From: Mycobacterium sp. E787
Lineage (GTDB): Bacteria > Actinomycetota > Actinomycetes > Mycobacteriales > Mycobacteriaceae
Assembly: GCF_001668725.1 (NCBI RefSeq)
Contig: NZ_LZKL01000032.1
Location: 1 to 33,056, forward strand
Length of the DNA: 33,056 nt
Direction: 5' to 3'
Below the pieces are notes generated by a model. The model searched no databases. It was not told the origin of the DNA and worked only from the letters and a program-made list of their open reading frames with translations. Every line of letters starts with the position of its first letter. The first letter of the stretch is position 1. Shown one piece after another: positions 7,583 through 18,014 of this stretch. Both the position numbers and the translations under genes were made by a program.

Positions 7583-9192
7583 CGAGCAACAAGCACGAGC
7601 AGGACGGCGAATGGGTGGCGGACCGTCGTTCGTTTTCCTCGCGCACCCCGGTCAACGAAAATCCCGACCAGGTGGTCTACCGCCGGGGATTCGTCACCCG
7701 GCACCAGGTGACCGGCTGGCGTTTCGTGATGCGCCGGATCGCCTCCGGTATCGCCCTGCACGACACCAGGATGCTCGTCGACCCCCTGCGCACCCAGTCG
7801 CGCGCGGTGCTGATGGGAGTGCTCATCCTGATCACCGGCCTGGCGGGCTGCTTCGTGTTCTCCCTGATCCGGCCCAGCGGGTCGGCGGGTAACAATGCGG
7901 TGCTCGCCGACCGATCCACCGACGCGCTGTATGTGCGGGTTGGCGACGATCTGCACCCGGTGCTCAACCTGACCTCCGCGCGGCTGATCGTCGGTCGCCC
8001 GGTCAACCCGACCACGGTGAAAAGCAGTGAGCTGGACCGTTTCCCGCGCGGCAACCTGATCGGCATCCCGGGCGCACCCGAGCGCATGGTGCAGAACAGC
8101 TCACACGACGCGAACTGGACGGTGTGTGACGCCGTCACCGGGACCACCCACGCCGCCCATAGCACGGGCGTCACGGTGATCGCGGGTACGCCCGACGGCG
8201 ACGGCGCGCGGGCGGCCGCAATTCACGCCAACCAGGGGATCCTGGTCGATAACGGCGGCAGCACGTGGCTGCTGTGGGGCGGCAAGCGCAGCCCAATCGA
8301 CCTGGCCAACCACGCCGTCACCAACGCGCTTGGCTTGGGCGTGGGAAATTCTGACGTGCCCGCGCCCCGGCCCATCGCGCAAGGGCTGTTCAACGCGATA
8401 CCCGAATCCCCGGCGCTGACGGCGCCGCCGATCCCCAACGCCGGTAACCCACCGAACTTTTCGGTGCCCGCACCGATCGGCGGGGTGGTGGTCTCCTTCG
8501 GCCTGGAGCAGAACTCGTCGGGCAGCGCGCGGTACTACGCGGTGTTGCCGGACGGTTTGCAGCCCATTTCGCCGGTGCTCGCAGCGATCCTGCGCAACAC
8601 CAATTCCTACGGCCTGGACCAGCCGCCGCGACTCGGCGCCGACCAGGTGGCCAAGCTGCCGGTGTCGCGCACGCTGGACACCGCCCGCTACCCGGACCAG
8701 GAGGTCGCCCCGATCGACGCCGCCAAAGAACCCGTCACGTGTGCCTACTGGAGCAAACCCGCCGGGGCGGCCACCAGCTCACTGAGCCTGCTGTCCGGCT
8801 CGGTGCTGCCGGTGCCCGAGTCGATCCACACCGTCGACCTGGTCGGCGCCGCCCCGGGAATGGCCAGCCGCGTCGCCCTGCCGGCCGGCACCGGATACTT
8901 CACCCAGACCGTGAGCGGCGGTCCGTCGTCGCCGGGCGTCGGATCCTTGTTCTGGGTATCTGACACCGGGGTGCGCTACGGCATCGACAACGAGTCCGAC
9001 ACCGGTGGAAAGGCCAAAACCGTTGAGGCCCTTGGCCTCAGCGACCCCGCAGTTCCCATCCCGTGGTCCATGTTGTCGCTCTTCGCGAGCGGCCCGACGC
9101 TGTCGCGCGCCGACGCGCTGCTGGCACACGACGGTCTGGCGCCCGACGCCAGGCCCGGTCGCCCCGCGTCGGCCCAAGGAGGGTCCCGATGA
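7579..9192 (+). CDS. eccB3: ESX-3 membrane complex protein EccB3
   Basis: Core component of the inner-membrane ESX-3 complex. The 537 residues start with about 75 cytosolic residues, then a single membrane helix ([20 protein letters not shown], about 77-96), then a large periplasmic domain of repeat type. Paired periplasmic cysteines in WTVCDAV and VTCAYWS are at the places expected for the family's disulphide. The length agrees with Rv0283 (538). The ATG overlaps the eccA3 stop (ATGA) and its own stop overlaps the eccC3 ATG, so the three are read as one coupled unit. Confidence 0.96.
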   Translation: MTSNKHEQDGEWVADRRSFSSRTPVNENPDQVVYRRGFVTRHQVTGWRFVMRRIASGIALHDTRMLVDPLRTQSRAVLMGVLILITGLAGCFVFSLIRPSGSAGNNAVLADRSTDALYVRVGDDLHPVLNLTSARLIVGRPVNPTTVKSSELDRFPRGNLIGIPGAPERMVQNSSHDANWTVCDAVTGTTHAAHSTGVTVIAGTPDGDGARAAAIHANQGILVDNGGSTWLLWGGKRSPIDLANHAVTNALGLGVGNSDVPAPRPIAQGLFNAIPESPALTAPPIPNAGNPPNFSVPAPIGGVVVSFGLEQNSSGSARYYAVLPDGLQPISPVLAAILRNTNSYGLDQPPRLGADQVAKLPVSRTLDTARYPDQEVAPIDAAKEPVTCAYWSKPAGAATSSLSLLSGSVLPVPESIHTVDLVGAAPGMASRVALPAGTGYFTQTVSGGPSSPGVGSLFWVSDTGVRYGIDNESDTGGKAKTVEALGLSDPAVPIPWSMLSLFASGPTLSRADALLAHDGLAPDARPGRPASAQGGSR

Positions 9193-12100
9193 GCCGTCTG
9201 ATCTTCGAAGCCCGGCGCCGCTTGGCGCCGCCGAGCACCCGTAAAGGCGCGATCAACATCGAGGCGCCTCCCGAGCTGCCCCGGGCGATCCCGCCGTCGC
9301 TGTTGCGGCGTGCGCTGCCGGTCGTGATCGTCATGCTCATCGTGGGCATGATCGTCGCGCTGTTCGCGACCGGGATGCGGGTGATCTCTCCGCAGACGCT
9401 GTTCTTCCCGTTCGTGCTGCTGTTGGCGGCCACCGCGCTTTATCGCGGCACCGGCAACAAGATGCGCACCGAGGAGGTCGACGCCGAGCGGGCCGACTAC
9501 CTGCGTTACCTGTCGGTGGTCCGGGACAACATTCGGACCCAGGCCGCCCAGCAGCGCGCGGCCGCGCAATGGTCGCATCCCGACCCGAGCGAACTGGCGA
9601 CGGTGCCCGGCTCCCGCCGTCAGTGGGAGCGTGACCCGCACGACCCGGACTTCATGGTGCTGCGGGCCGGCCGGCACGACGCACCCCTCGACATCGCTCT
9701 GCGGGTCACCGACACAGCGGACGAGATCGACCTGGAACCGGTGTCGCACAGTGCATTACGCAGCCTGCTCGACACCCACCGCATCGTGCGGGACGTGCCG
9801 ACCGGAATCGACCTGACAAAGGTTTCGCGCATCACCGTCCTGGGCGCGGCGGACGAGGTGCGGGCGGCGTTGCGGGCCTGGGTCGCGCAGGCGGTGACCT
9901 GGCACGACCCGACGGTGCTTGGCGTGGCGCTGGCCACCCGCGAGCTGGAGAGCCCCGACTGGTCGTGGCTGAAATGGTTGCCGCACGTCGACATTCCCGG
10001 TGAGCTTGACGGCGTCGGCCTGGCTCGCTTCCTGGCGAGCGACCCCGACGAATTGCTCGCCCTGCTGGATCCGGCGCTGCGCGACCGCCCCGCGTTCACC
10101 GGCGGGCCGGACGACGGGCTGCGGCACCTGCTGATCGTCGTCGACGATCCGGACTATGACTTGAACGCGTCCGCACTGGCGGTGGGTCGGGCGGGCGTCA
10201 CCATCGTGCACCGTTCCGCCACACCGCCGCACCGCGAGCAGTATCCGGATCCGGAAAATCCGATCCTGCGCATCGCGCACGGCGCCCTCCAGCGCTGGCA
10301 GACCGGCGGTTGGCAGCCCTACATCGACAGCGCGGATCAACTCGGTGCCGACGAGGCCGCCCATCTGGCCCGCCAGCTCTCCCGCTGGGACTCGAACCCG
10401 ACCCACACCGGGTTACGCTCGGCCGCGACGCGCGGCGCCAGCTTTACCACGCTGCTGGGCATTCCGGACGCGTCACAGCTCGACGTGCCGACGCTATGGG
10501 CGCCGCGCCGCCGAGACGACGAGTTGCGCGTGCCGATCGGTGTCACCGCGACCGGGGAGCCGCTGATCTTCGACCTCAAGGACGAAGCCGAGGGCGGGAT
10601 GGGTCCGCACGGCCTGATGATCGGCATGACCGGCTCCGGCAAGTCGCAGACCCTGATGTCGATCCTGTTGTCGCTGTTGACGACTCATTCAGCCGACCGG
10701 CTCATCGTCATCTACGCCGACTTCAAGGGCGAGGCCGGCGCCGACAGTTTCCGGAATTTCCCGCAGGTTGTCGCGGTGATCTCGAATATGGCCGAGAAGA
10801 AATCGCTGGCCGACCGGTTCGCCGACACGCTGCGCGGCGAGGTGGCGCGCCGCGAGACGCTGCTGCGCGAGGCCGGTCGCCGCGTTCAGGGCAGCGCGTT
10901 CAACTCGGTGACCGAGTACGAGAACGCGATCGCGGCCGGACATGACCTGCCGCCGATCCCGACGCTGTTCGTGGTCGCCGACGAGTTCACGCTGATGTTG
11001 GCCGATTACCCGGAATACGCCGAGCTGTTCGACTACGTGGCCCGCAAGGGCCGCTCGTTCCGCATCCACATCCTGTTCGCCTCGCAGACCCTGGATGTGG
11101 GCAAGATCAAGGACATCGACAAGAACACCTCCTACCGCATCGGGCTGAAGGTGGCCAGTCCCAGTGTTTCCCGCCAGATCATCGGCGTGGAGGACGCGTA
11201 CCACATCGAATCGGGCAAAGAGCACAAGGGCGAGGGCTTCTTGGTGCCCGCCCCGGGCGCGGCCCCGATCAAGTTCCGCAGCACCTACGTCGACGGCATC
11301 TACGACCCGCCCCGTGCGGCCAAAGTGCTTGTGATGCACTCTATTCCCGAGCCGAAGCCATTCACCGCCAGCAGGGTGGAGCCGGATCAGGCAACGGTGA
11401 TATCCGGCGGTGACGATGAGGACACGGCCGGACCGCCGCGCAAGCTGATCGCGACCATCGGCGACCAGCTGGCGCGCTACGGCCCGCGGGCTCCGGAGCT
11501 GTGGCTGCCGCCGCTCGACGAGCCGATCCCGTTGACCGCGGTGCTGGCCCGCGCCGGCATGCCGCAACGGCAGTGGCGCTGGCCGCTCGGCGAGATCGAC
11601 AAACCCTTCGAGATGCGCCGCGACCCGCTGGTGTTCGACGCCACCTCGTCGGCCGGCAACATGGTGATCCACGGCGGCCCCAAGTCCGGGAAATCGACCG
11701 CGCTGCAGACCTTCATGATGTCGGCCGCCAGCCTGCACTCGCCGAGCGAGGTCACGTTCTACTGCCTGGACTACGGCGGCGGGCAGCTGCGGGCGCTGCA
11801 GGATCTGGCGCATGTCGGAAGTGTCGCGTCGGCGCTGGAACCCGAACGCATCCGCCGCACCTTCGGCGAGCTGGAGCAGCTGCTGCTGTCCCGGCAGCGG
11901 CGAGAGGCGTTCCGGGACAGGCACCGTTCGGCCCCCGACGACGGCTTCGGCGAGGTGTTCCTGATCATCGACAACCTCTACGCGTTCGGCCGTGACAACA
12001 CCGATCAGTTCAACACCCGAAACCCACTGCTGGCCAAGGTAACCGAACTGGTCAACGTGGGGCTGGCCTACGGCATCCACGTCGTCATCACCACCCCCAG

Positions 12101-13157
12101 CTGGCTCGAGGTGCCATTGGCGATGCGCGACGGCCTGGGACTGCGACTCGAGCTCAAGCTGCACGACGCGCGGGACAGCAATGTGCGGGTGGTCGGCGCC
12201 CTGCGCCGACCCGCGGATGCCGTGCCGCACGACCAGCCCGGCCGCGGGTTGACCATGGCCGCCGAGCATTTCCTGTTCGCGGCACCCGAGCTGGACCAGA
12301 TCGGCGCCATCAACGCCCGCTACCCGGGCGTGGCCGCGCCACCCGTGCGGCTGCTTCCCACCCACCTCGCCCCCGAGGCGGTGGAACCGCTCTATCGGGG
12401 TCGCGAGCAAGTGGTCATCGGGCAGCGCGAGGAGGACCTCGCACCGGTCGTCCTCGACTTCGCCGACAACCCGTTGTTGATGGTGTTCGGCGACAGCAAA
12501 TCTGGCAAGACCACGCTGCTGCGCCACCTCATCCGTACTGTCCGGGAGAACTCCACGGCGGACCAGGTGGCCTTCACGGTGCTGGATCGGCGGCTACACC
12601 TGGTCGACGAGCCGCTGTTCCCCGACAACGAATACACCGCCAACATCGACCGCATCGTCCCGGCCATGCTCGGGCTCGCGAATCTGATCGAATCGAGGCG
12701 CCCGCCGGTGGGCCTGTCCCCGGCCGAGTTGTCCCGCTGGACCTACCGGGGCCACACCCATTACCTGATCATCGATGACGTCGATCAGATACCGGACACC
12801 CCGGCGATGAGCGGCCCGTACGTCGGCCAGCGGCCGTGGACTCCGCTGCTCGGGATTCTCTCCCAGGCAGCCGATTTGGGTCTGCGGGTCATCGTCACGG
12901 CGCGCGCCAGCGGGTCGGCGCACGCGTTGATGACGAGCCCGTTGTTGCGCCGCTTCAACGACTTGCAGGCGACCACGTTGATGCTTGCCGGCAATCCGCA
13001 AGACGGCGGCAAGATCCGCGGCCAGCGATTCAGCCGGTTGCCTGCCGGACGGGCAGTCCTGTTGGGCGACAGCGACAGTCCGACGTACGTGCAGTTGGTC
13101 AACCCGTTCGTGGGTGCAACCGTGGCCGGCGGCGCCGACGATGGTTTCGCCCACTGA
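9189..13157 (+). CDS. eccC3: ESX-3 FtsK/SpoIIIE motor ATPase EccC3
   Basis: Substrate-recognising motor ATPase of ESX-3. I start it at ATG 9189, in an ATGA overlap with eccB3, giving 1322 residues (Rv0284 has 1330); an upstream frame start at 9063 lies inside eccB3. Two membrane helices lie at about 35-80 ([20 protein letters not shown], then [15 protein letters not shown]). Three FtsK-like ATPase domains follow, with P-loops MTGSGKSQ (about 480), GGPKSGKST (about 829) and GDSKSGKTT (about 1100). The first domain has a Walker B-like VVADEF. The second and third domains are expected to bind export signals such as the EsxH tail. PE5 follows 31 bases later. Confidence 0.96.
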   Translation: MSRLIFEARRRLAPPSTRKGAINIEAPPELPRAIPPSLLRRALPVVIVMLIVGMIVALFATGMRVISPQTLFFPFVLLLAATALYRGTGNKMRTEEVDAERADYLRYLSVVRDNIRTQAAQQRAAAQWSHPDPSELATVPGSRRQWERDPHDPDFMVLRAGRHDAPLDIALRVTDTADEIDLEPVSHSALRSLLDTHRIVRDVPTGIDLTKVSRITVLGAADEVRAALRAWVAQAVTWHDPTVLGVALATRELESPDWSWLKWLPHVDIPGELDGVGLARFLASDPDELLALLDPALRDRPAFTGGPDDGLRHLLIVVDDPDYDLNASALAVGRAGVTIVHRSATPPHREQYPDPENPILRIAHGALQRWQTGGWQPYIDSADQLGADEAAHLARQLSRWDSNPTHTGLRSAATRGASFTTLLGIPDASQLDVPTLWAPRRRDDELRVPIGVTATGEPLIFDLKDEAEGGMGPHGLMIGMTGSGKSQTLMSILLSLLTTHSADRLIVIYADFKGEAGADSFRNFPQVVAVISNMAEKKSLADRFADTLRGEVARRETLLREAGRRVQGSAFNSVTEYENAIAAGHDLPPIPTLFVVADEFTLMLADYPEYAELFDYVARKGRSFRIHILFASQTLDVGKIKDIDKNTSYRIGLKVASPSVSRQIIGVEDAYHIESGKEHKGEGFLVPAPGAAPIKFRSTYVDGIYDPPRAAKVLVMHSIPEPKPFTASRVEPDQATVISGGDDEDTAGPPRKLIATIGDQLARYGPRAPELWLPPLDEPIPLTAVLARAGMPQRQWRWPLGEIDKPFEMRRDPLVFDATSSAGNMVIHGGPKSGKSTALQTFMMSAASLHSPSEVTFYCLDYGGGQLRALQDLAHVGSVASALEPERIRRTFGELEQLLLSRQRREAFRDRHRSAPDDGFGEVFLIIDNLYAFGRDNTDQFNTRNPLLAKVTELVNVGLAYGIHVVITTPSWLEVPLAMRDGLGLRLELKLHDARDSNVRVVGALRRPADAVPHDQPGRGLTMAAEHFLFAAPELDQIGAINARYPGVAAPPVRLLPTHLAPEAVEPLYRGREQVVIGQREEDLAPVVLDFADNPLLMVFGDSKSGKTTLLRHLIRTVRENSTADQVAFTVLDRRLHLVDEPLFPDNEYTANIDRIVPAMLGLANLIESRRPPVGLSPAELSRWTYRGHTHYLIIDDVDQIPDTPAMSGPYVGQRPWTPLLGILSQAADLGLRVIVTARASGSAHALMTSPLLRRFNDLQATTLMLAGNPQDGGKIRGQRFSRLPAGRAVLLGDSDSPTYVQLVNPFVGATVAGGADDGFAH

Positions 13158-13188
13158 TGGTTAACGAAACGCAACTTAAGGAGGGGCA

Positions 13189-13494
13189 ATGACGTTGCGA
13201 GTGGTTCCCGAGGGTCTGGCCGCGACCAGTGCGGCCGTGGAGGGGCTGACGGCTCGGCTGGCGGCTGCGCACGCGGCGGCGGCGCCGGCGATCACCGCGG
13301 TGGTGCCGCCGGCGGCGGATCCCGTGTCGCTGCAGACGGCCGCCGGTTTCAGCGCTCAGGGTCAGGAGCACGCCGCCGTGGCCGCCCAGGGCGTCGAAGA
13401 ACTGGGGCGCGCCGGTGTGGGCGTCGGTCAATCCGGCGCAAGCTATCTCGCCGGTGACACCGCGGCCGCCGCGACGTGGGGCACGGGCGTCTGA
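13189..13494 (+). CDS. PE5: PE family protein PE5
   Basis: A 101-residue PE protein consisting of the PE domain only. It forms a helical hairpin that pairs with a PPE partner and is exported through ESX-3. The PE motif is at VVPEG near residue 8, and the general type VII signal YxxxD/E is seen as YLAGD near residues 86-90. The start ATG follows AAGGAGG at ideal spacing. The PPE4 gene starts three bases after its stop, as expected for a co-translated PE/PPE pair. In M. tuberculosis the PE5-PPE4 pair is needed for mycobactin-dependent iron use. Confidence 0.94.
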   Translation: MTLRVVPEGLAATSAAVEGLTARLAAAHAAAAPAITAVVPPAADPVSLQTAAGFSAQGQEHAAVAAQGVEELGRAGVGVGQSGASYLAGDTAAAATWGTGV

Positions 13495-13497
13495 GAT

Positions 13498-14982
13498 ATG
13501 AGCTCGCCCATCTGGATGGCTTCGCCGCCGGAAGTGCATTCGGCGTCGCTGAGCGCTGGTCCGGGACCGGGGTCGCTGTTGGCGGCCGCCGGCGCGTGGA
13601 CCGCGCTCAGCGCCGAATACGCCTCGGCGGCGGCCGAACTCGGTGGGCTTGTGGCGGCGGTGCAGGCGGGGGCGTGGCAGGGTCCGAGCGCCGAGCGATA
13701 CTCGACGGCTCACGCGCCCTATCTGGCGTGGTTGCAGCAAGCCAGCGCCGACAGCGCCCGCGTGGCGGCACAGCACGAGGTCGCGGCGGCGGCCTACACC
13801 GGCGCGCTGGCGGCGATGCCTACACTGCCCGAACTGGTCGCCAACCACGTCATTCACGCAGTGCTTCTCGCGACGAATTTCTTTGGGATCAATACGATTC
13901 CCATCGCGCTGAACGAGGCCGACTATGTGCGAATGTGGGTGCAGGCCGCCACCGCGATGAGCACCTATCAGGCGGCCTCGGGTGCCGCGCTGGCCTCCGC
14001 ACCTCGCACCACCCCGGCGCCGACGATCGTGAATCCGGGCTCAGCGGTGCAGAGCAACCCGGTGTCGGGGCTTGCGCAACTGCTGCAATCCTTCCTGAAC
14101 TTCTACGAGGACGGGGCCGCCCAGTTCTCGGCGTTGCTGCAGAATCCGGTCGGGACGTTGCAGCAGATCATCACCGCGTTCGCGACGAATCCTGTTGCGG
14201 CGCTGGTGGCCTACGCGCCGCTGCTTTTCTTCGGCGCCTACGAGGTGATCTCGCCCATCGCCACATACGGCCCCATGCTGATGGCGCTATCGCTGGGGGT
14301 GAGCTTGAGCCTCAGCTCGGTGGCCTTACCGCTCGGCGAGATCGCGCCGGTCGCCGCGGGAACCCCCGTCGTCGGAGCGCCGCTGGCGCTTGCGTCCACC
14401 GCGCCGTCGCGGTGGCCCGTGGCCGGCATGGCTCCCACCGTGGCGACGCCCACGGCGGCTGCCCCCACGTCCGCGCCCGCCGCGGGTGCCGGGGCCGCCG
14501 CCGCGCCCGCCGCGGCGGCAACAACCGGGGGTTTCGCCTACGTGGTGGCTTGCGGCGATGACCCGGGGGCCGAATCCGGGCCGACGTTGGGTGGCCGGGG
14601 CGGGGTCCGGGCGCCGGCCGCCACCATTCCGGCCGCAGCTGCGGCAGCGACGAGCCGGACGGAAGGGCGGGCACGGCGCCGCCGGCGGGCCGCAATGCGC
14701 GACCACGCCGACGAATTCGTGGATATGGACGCCGACACGGGTGACGGGTCCTACCGCGGCGACTCGGAGCGGCTGGTCTCGGTAATGGCTTCCCGGAACG
14801 GAGCCGGGACGCTGGGGTTCGCGGGGACCGGGCACAAAACCGCCGCCGCTCGGGCGGCCGGGTTGACCATGCTGGGCGGTGATGAGTGCGGCGGCCCGCC
14901 GGTGCCGATGGTGCCCGGCACCTGGGATCGGCACGAGTCAGAGGGAGGGGGAGACGAGGATTCGCCACACGCAAGTCGGTAA
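13498..14982 (+). CDS. PPE4: PPE family protein PPE4
   Basis: A 494-residue PPE protein, partner of PE5. The PPE domain (about 1-180) has ASPPEVHS and the WQG turn. A hydrophobic middle section ([20 protein letters not shown], about 240-260) and an Ala/Pro-rich linker follow, then an Arg-rich patch ([17 protein letters not shown]). The C-terminus has LGFAGT and PMVPGTW, the GFxGT and PxxPxxW motifs of the PPE-PPW subgroup. The hydrophobic tip of the PPE domain is expected to bind EspG3. It is closely related to the extra PPE gene at 3989-5509. The esxG ATG follows its stop by 39 bases. Confidence 0.94.
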   Translation: MSSPIWMASPPEVHSASLSAGPGPGSLLAAAGAWTALSAEYASAAAELGGLVAAVQAGAWQGPSAERYSTAHAPYLAWLQQASADSARVAAQHEVAAAAYTGALAAMPTLPELVANHVIHAVLLATNFFGINTIPIALNEADYVRMWVQAATAMSTYQAASGAALASAPRTTPAPTIVNPGSAVQSNPVSGLAQLLQSFLNFYEDGAAQFSALLQNPVGTLQQIITAFATNPVAALVAYAPLLFFGAYEVISPIATYGPMLMALSLGVSLSLSSVALPLGEIAPVAAGTPVVGAPLALASTAPSRWPVAGMAPTVATPTAAAPTSAPAAGAGAAAAPAAAATTGGFAYVVACGDDPGAESGPTLGGRGGVRAPAATIPAAAAAATSRTEGRARRRRRAAMRDHADEFVDMDADTGDGSYRGDSERLVSVMASRNGAGTLGFAGTGHKTAAARAAGLTMLGGDECGGPPVPMVPGTWDRHESEGGGDEDSPHASR

Positions 14983-15021
14983 TCGAAATCCGAAGGGAAT
15001 TCCGAAGGGAGACAGATCATC

Positions 15022-15315
15022 ATGAGTTTGTTGGATGCGCATATTCCGCAGTTGGTGGCCGCGCAGTCGGCGTTTGGTGCCAAGGCGGGGGTGATGCGGA
15101 GCACGATTGGTCAGGCCGAGCAGGAGGCGGTGTCGGCGCAGGCGTTTCATCAGGGTGAGTCGTCGGTGGCGTTTCAGGCTGCCCATGCCCGGTTTGTGGA
15201 GGCCGCGGCGCGGATCAATGCGTTGTTGGATATCGCGCAGGCGAATTTGGGGGATGCCGCGGGTACTTATGTGGCCGCTGATGCTGCGGCGGCGTCGGGT
15301 TACACCGGGTTTTGA
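15022..15315 (+). CDS. esxG: ESX-3 secreted WXG100-like protein EsxG
   Basis: A 97-residue helical-hairpin protein, secreted as a 1:1 dimer with EsxH through ESX-3. It is nearly identical to Rv0287. As in other EsxG proteins the WXG turn is replaced by FHQG (about 42-45). The C-terminus carries the YVAAD (YxxxD) export motif. The gene has AGGGAGA as ribosome site and precedes esxH by 30 bases. Codons ending in T and TTG leucine are more common than in the neighbouring genes (TTG TTG GAT GCG CAT ATT). Confidence 0.97.
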   Translation: MSLLDAHIPQLVAAQSAFGAKAGVMRSTIGQAEQEAVSAQAFHQGESSVAFQAAHARFVEAAARINALLDIAQANLGDAAGTYVAADAAAASGYTGF

Positions 15316-15345
15316 GTCGGCGGGGTTTTCGGGAAGGGGTTTGTG

Positions 15346-15636
15346 ATGTCGCAGATTATGTACAACTATCCGGCGATGTTGGGTCATGCCGCGGATATGT
15401 CGGGTTATGCGGGCACGTTGCATGCGTTGGGCGCTGATATCGCCAGTGAGCAGGCGACGCTGTCGAATGCCTGGCAGGGTGATACCGGGATGACCTATCA
15501 GGTCTGGCAGGCCCAGTGGAATCAGGCGATGGAGTCGTTGGTGCGGGCTTATCAGGCGATGTCCGCCACCCATGAGGCCAACACCACCGCCATGCTCGCC
15601 CGCGACACGGCCGAAGCCGCCAAATGGGGCGGCTGA
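15346..15636 (+). CDS. esxH: ESX-3 secreted WXG100 protein EsxH (TB10.4)
   Basis: A 96-residue partner of EsxG and ESX-3 effector. I start it at ATG 15346 (MSQIMYN), the family start, rather than the in-frame GTG three bases earlier. The WXG motif is WQG (43-45). M. tuberculosis EsxH binds zinc through His14, His70, His76 and Glu77; here His14, His76 and Glu77 are kept but residue 70 is Gln (RAYQAM). The C-terminus ([11 protein letters not shown]) is the part recognised by EccC in paralogues. Codon use is more T-rich at third positions in the first half than in the last 30 codons. Confidence 0.97.
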   Translation: MSQIMYNYPAMLGHAADMSGYAGTLHALGADIASEQATLSNAWQGDTGMTYQVWQAQWNQAMESLVRAYQAMSATHEANTTAMLARDTAEAAKWGG

Positions 15637-15656
15637 TCAGCGTCTCGATGACTTGA

Positions 15657-16526
15657 ATGAACTCAGCACCCAACGCCGTCGAGCTGACGGTCGATCAGGC
15701 GTGGTTCATCGCGGAAACCATTGGGGCCGGCAGCTTCCCGTGGGTACTCGCGATCACCCCGCCCTATTCCGACACCGCGCAGCGTAAAGCGTTCCTCGAA
15801 GGGCAGCAGGCCGACCTGATCCGGATGGGTCTGGTGTCGGACGACGGTGTCGTCAACTCGGCGGTCGCCGACTGGATCAGGGTGGTGTGCTTTCCGGACC
15901 GGTGGCTCGACCTGCGATACGTGGGGCCCGCCAACGCCACCGGCTCGGCGGAGCTGCTGCGCGGCGTGGTCGCGCAGCGCGGCGGTGCAACGGCTAAGAC
16001 CGTCGTGGCGTTGCGCAGCGCGCAGCTGATCACCTTCACCGCCATGAACATCGACGACCCTCGGGCGCTGGTTCCGGTCCTCGGTGTCGGCCTGGCGCAG
16101 CGGGCGCCGGCGCGATTCGACGACTTCAGCATGCCGATGCGCGTCGGGGCACGCGCCGACGAACGGCTGCGGTCCGGCGCTTCCCTATCGGAAGTCCTTG
16201 ACTACCTGGGTATCCCGAAATCGGCACGACCGGTGGTGGAGTCGGTGTTCACCGGCCTGCGCAGCTATGTCGAAATCGTCGCCGGCTGCCGACGGGACGG
16301 GCGGCACTCGACCACCGAGGTCGGGATGAGCATCGTCGACACCACCGCGGGCCGGGTGCTGGTCAGCCCGTCCCGCGCGTTCGACGGCGAGTGGGTGTCG
16401 ACATTCAGCCCAGGGACCCCGATTGCCGTCGCCGTCGCCGTCGAACAACTGACCGCCCTCTTGCCGGACGACAACTGGTTCGCCGGCCAGCGGCTGTACC
16501 GAGATTTCTCCGCCCAACACGCATAA
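15657..16526 (+). CDS. espG3: ESX-3 PE/PPE chaperone EspG3
   Basis: Cytosolic chaperone that binds the tip of ESX-3 PPE proteins and keeps PE/PPE dimers soluble for export. The 289 residues match Rv0289 (295) along the full length, with conserved blocks [25 protein letters not shown] and [18 protein letters not shown] small deletion lies near residue 115 relative to the M. tuberculosis protein. It starts 20 bases after esxH. Substrates in this window would be PPE4 and probably the extra PPE protein. Confidence 0.95.
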   Translation: MNSAPNAVELTVDQAWFIAETIGAGSFPWVLAITPPYSDTAQRKAFLEGQQADLIRMGLVSDDGVVNSAVADWIRVVCFPDRWLDLRYVGPANATGSAELLRGVVAQRGGATAKTVVALRSAQLITFTAMNIDDPRALVPVLGVGLAQRAPARFDDFSMPMRVGARADERLRSGASLSEVLDYLGIPKSARPVVESVFTGLRSYVEIVAGCRRDGRHSTTEVGMSIVDTTAGRVLVSPSRAFDGEWVSTFSPGTPIAVAVAVEQLTALLPDDNWFAGQRLYRDFSAQHA

Positions 16527-16551
16527 CCATCGAGATAGAGAAGAGAGAACC

Positions 16552-16593
16552 ATGTCCCAGGAACGGACCGAGCATTCTTCGAGGGCCCGGTGA
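16552..16593 (+). CDS. Mini-ORF overlapping the eccD3 start
   Basis: A 13-codon frame (MSQERTEHSSRAR) preceded by a purine-rich AGAAGAGAGAA site. Its stop TGA overlaps the eccD3 GTG as GTGA, the same coupling used elsewhere in the operon. It may be a short coupling leader, or the former eccD3 N-terminus shifted by an indel. There is no evidence for a functional peptide. Confidence 0.4.
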   Translation: MSQERTEHSSRAR

Positions 16594-18014
16594 CGTCCGG
16601 CGCCGTCATGCCGATCGTCCGGGTGGCTATCCTCGCGAACACCAGGCTGACGGAGATGGCCCTGCCGACCGAGCTACCGCTGCGCGAGATCCTGCCCGCG
16701 GTCAAGCGTTTGGCGGGCTCCTCAGCGACGAACGGTGACGCGGAGGACGCCTTCGACACCGGCGCGGCTGCCCACCTGAGCCTGGCGCCCATCGGCGGCG
16801 CGCCGTTCAGCCTGGACGCCAGCCTGGACACCGTCGGAGTCGTCGACGGCGACCTGCTGGCGCTGCAGCCCATGCCCGTCGGGCCCGCCGCGCCGGGCAT
16901 CGTCGAGGACATCGCCGACGCCGCCATGATCTTCTCGACCTCCCGGCTTAGGCCATGGGGCATCGCCGATATCCGGCTCGGGGCGCTGGCCGCGGCGATC
17001 GTCGTGGCATTCCTGGCGACGGGGCTGGGAGTCAGCTACCGGGTCGCCACCGGCGCGCCGTCCGGGCTGGTCGCGGTCGGCGTGATCGCCGCGCTCACCG
17101 CCCTCGCCGGCTTGCTGGTCACGCCGCGTTCGGTGCGCACGGGGATGGCGCTGTCGGTTGCGGCGCTGGTGCCGATCGCGGCCGCCCTGGCGCTGGCGGT
17201 GCCCGGCAAATTCGGGTCCGCCCAACTGATGCTGGCCGCGGCCGGCGTCACCGCGTGGTCGCTCATCGCCTTGATGGTTCCCGGGCCGCAGCGTGAACGT
17301 GTCGTCGGTGTGTTCACCACGACCGCGGTGACCGGAGCCGGCGTGTTGCTGGCCGCTGGCACCGAATTGCTTTGGCAAGTACCGGTTTTGAGCATCGGGT
17401 GCGGGTTGATCACCGCGGCGCTGCTGGTCACCGTCGAGGCGGCCCAGCTGTCCGCCCTGTGGGCGCGCTTCCCGCTGCCGGTCATCCCGGCGCCCGGCGA
17501 TCCCACCCCGTCGGCGCCGTCACTGCGCGTGCTCGAGGACCTGCCGCGGCGGGTGCGGATCGGCGACGCCCATCAGAGCGGATTCATCGCCGGCGCCGTG
17601 CTGCTCAGCGTCCTGGGTTCGGTGGCGATCGCGCTGCGCCCCGAGGCATTGGCGAGCGCGGGCTGGTACGTGGTCGCGGCGACCGCGGCGGCGTCCGTCC
17701 TGCGCGCCCGGGTGTGGGATTCGGCCGCCTGCAAGGCCTGGCTGCTCGCTCAGCCGTACCTGGTGGCGGGTGTCCTCCTGGTGCTCTACACGGCGACGGG
17801 GCGTTACCCTGCCGCCCTGGGCGCGGCCGTGGTGCTCGTCGCGCTGTCCTTGGTGTGGGTGGTGGTGGCGCTGAACCCGGGCATCGCCTCGCCGGAAAGC
17901 TATTCGCTTCCGCTGCGGCGGCTGGTGGGCTTCGTCGCGGCCGGCCTCGACGCCTCGCTGATTCCCGTGATGGCCTACCTGGTCGGTCTGTTCGCCTGGG
18001 TGCTCAATCGATGA
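16590..18014 (+). CDS. eccD3: ESX-3 polytopic membrane protein EccD3
   Basis: Membrane channel component of ESX-3. The 474 residues begin with a ubiquitin-like cytosolic domain (about 1-95; the REILPAV and DGDLLALQP blocks are characteristic). About eleven hydrophobic helices follow to the C-terminus. The start is taken as GTG 16590, which keeps the PIVRVAIL strand and gives a length like Rv0290 (472). There is no strong ribosome site directly before this GTG; translation probably depends on the overlapping mini-ORF. The stop overlaps the mycP3 ATG. Confidence 0.94.
   Translation: MTSGAVMPIVRVAILANTRLTEMALPTELPLREILPAVKRLAGSSATNGDAEDAFDTGAAAHLSLAPIGGAPFSLDASLDTVGVVDGDLLALQPMPVGPAAPGIVEDIADAAMIFSTSRLRPWGIADIRLGALAAAIVVAFLATGLGVSYRVATGAPSGLVAVGVIAALTALAGLLVTPRSVRTGMALSVAALVPIAAALALAVPGKFGSAQLMLAAAGVTAWSLIALMVPGPQRERVVGVFTTTAVTGAGVLLAAGTELLWQVPVLSIGCGLITAALLVTVEAAQLSALWARFPLPVIPAPGDPTPSAPSLRVLEDLPRRVRIGDAHQSGFIAGAVLLSVLGSVAIALRPEALASAGWYVVAATAAASVLRARVWDSAACKAWLLAQPYLVAGVLLVLYTATGRYPAALGAAVVLVALSLVWVVVALNPGIASPESYSLPLRRLVGFVAAGLDASLIPVMAYLVGLFAWVLNR

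Noticed and set aside
10689..12527. Long antisense frame opposite eccC3 (612 codons)
   Set aside because: The low-complexity translation is typical of the antisense of GC-rich genes.
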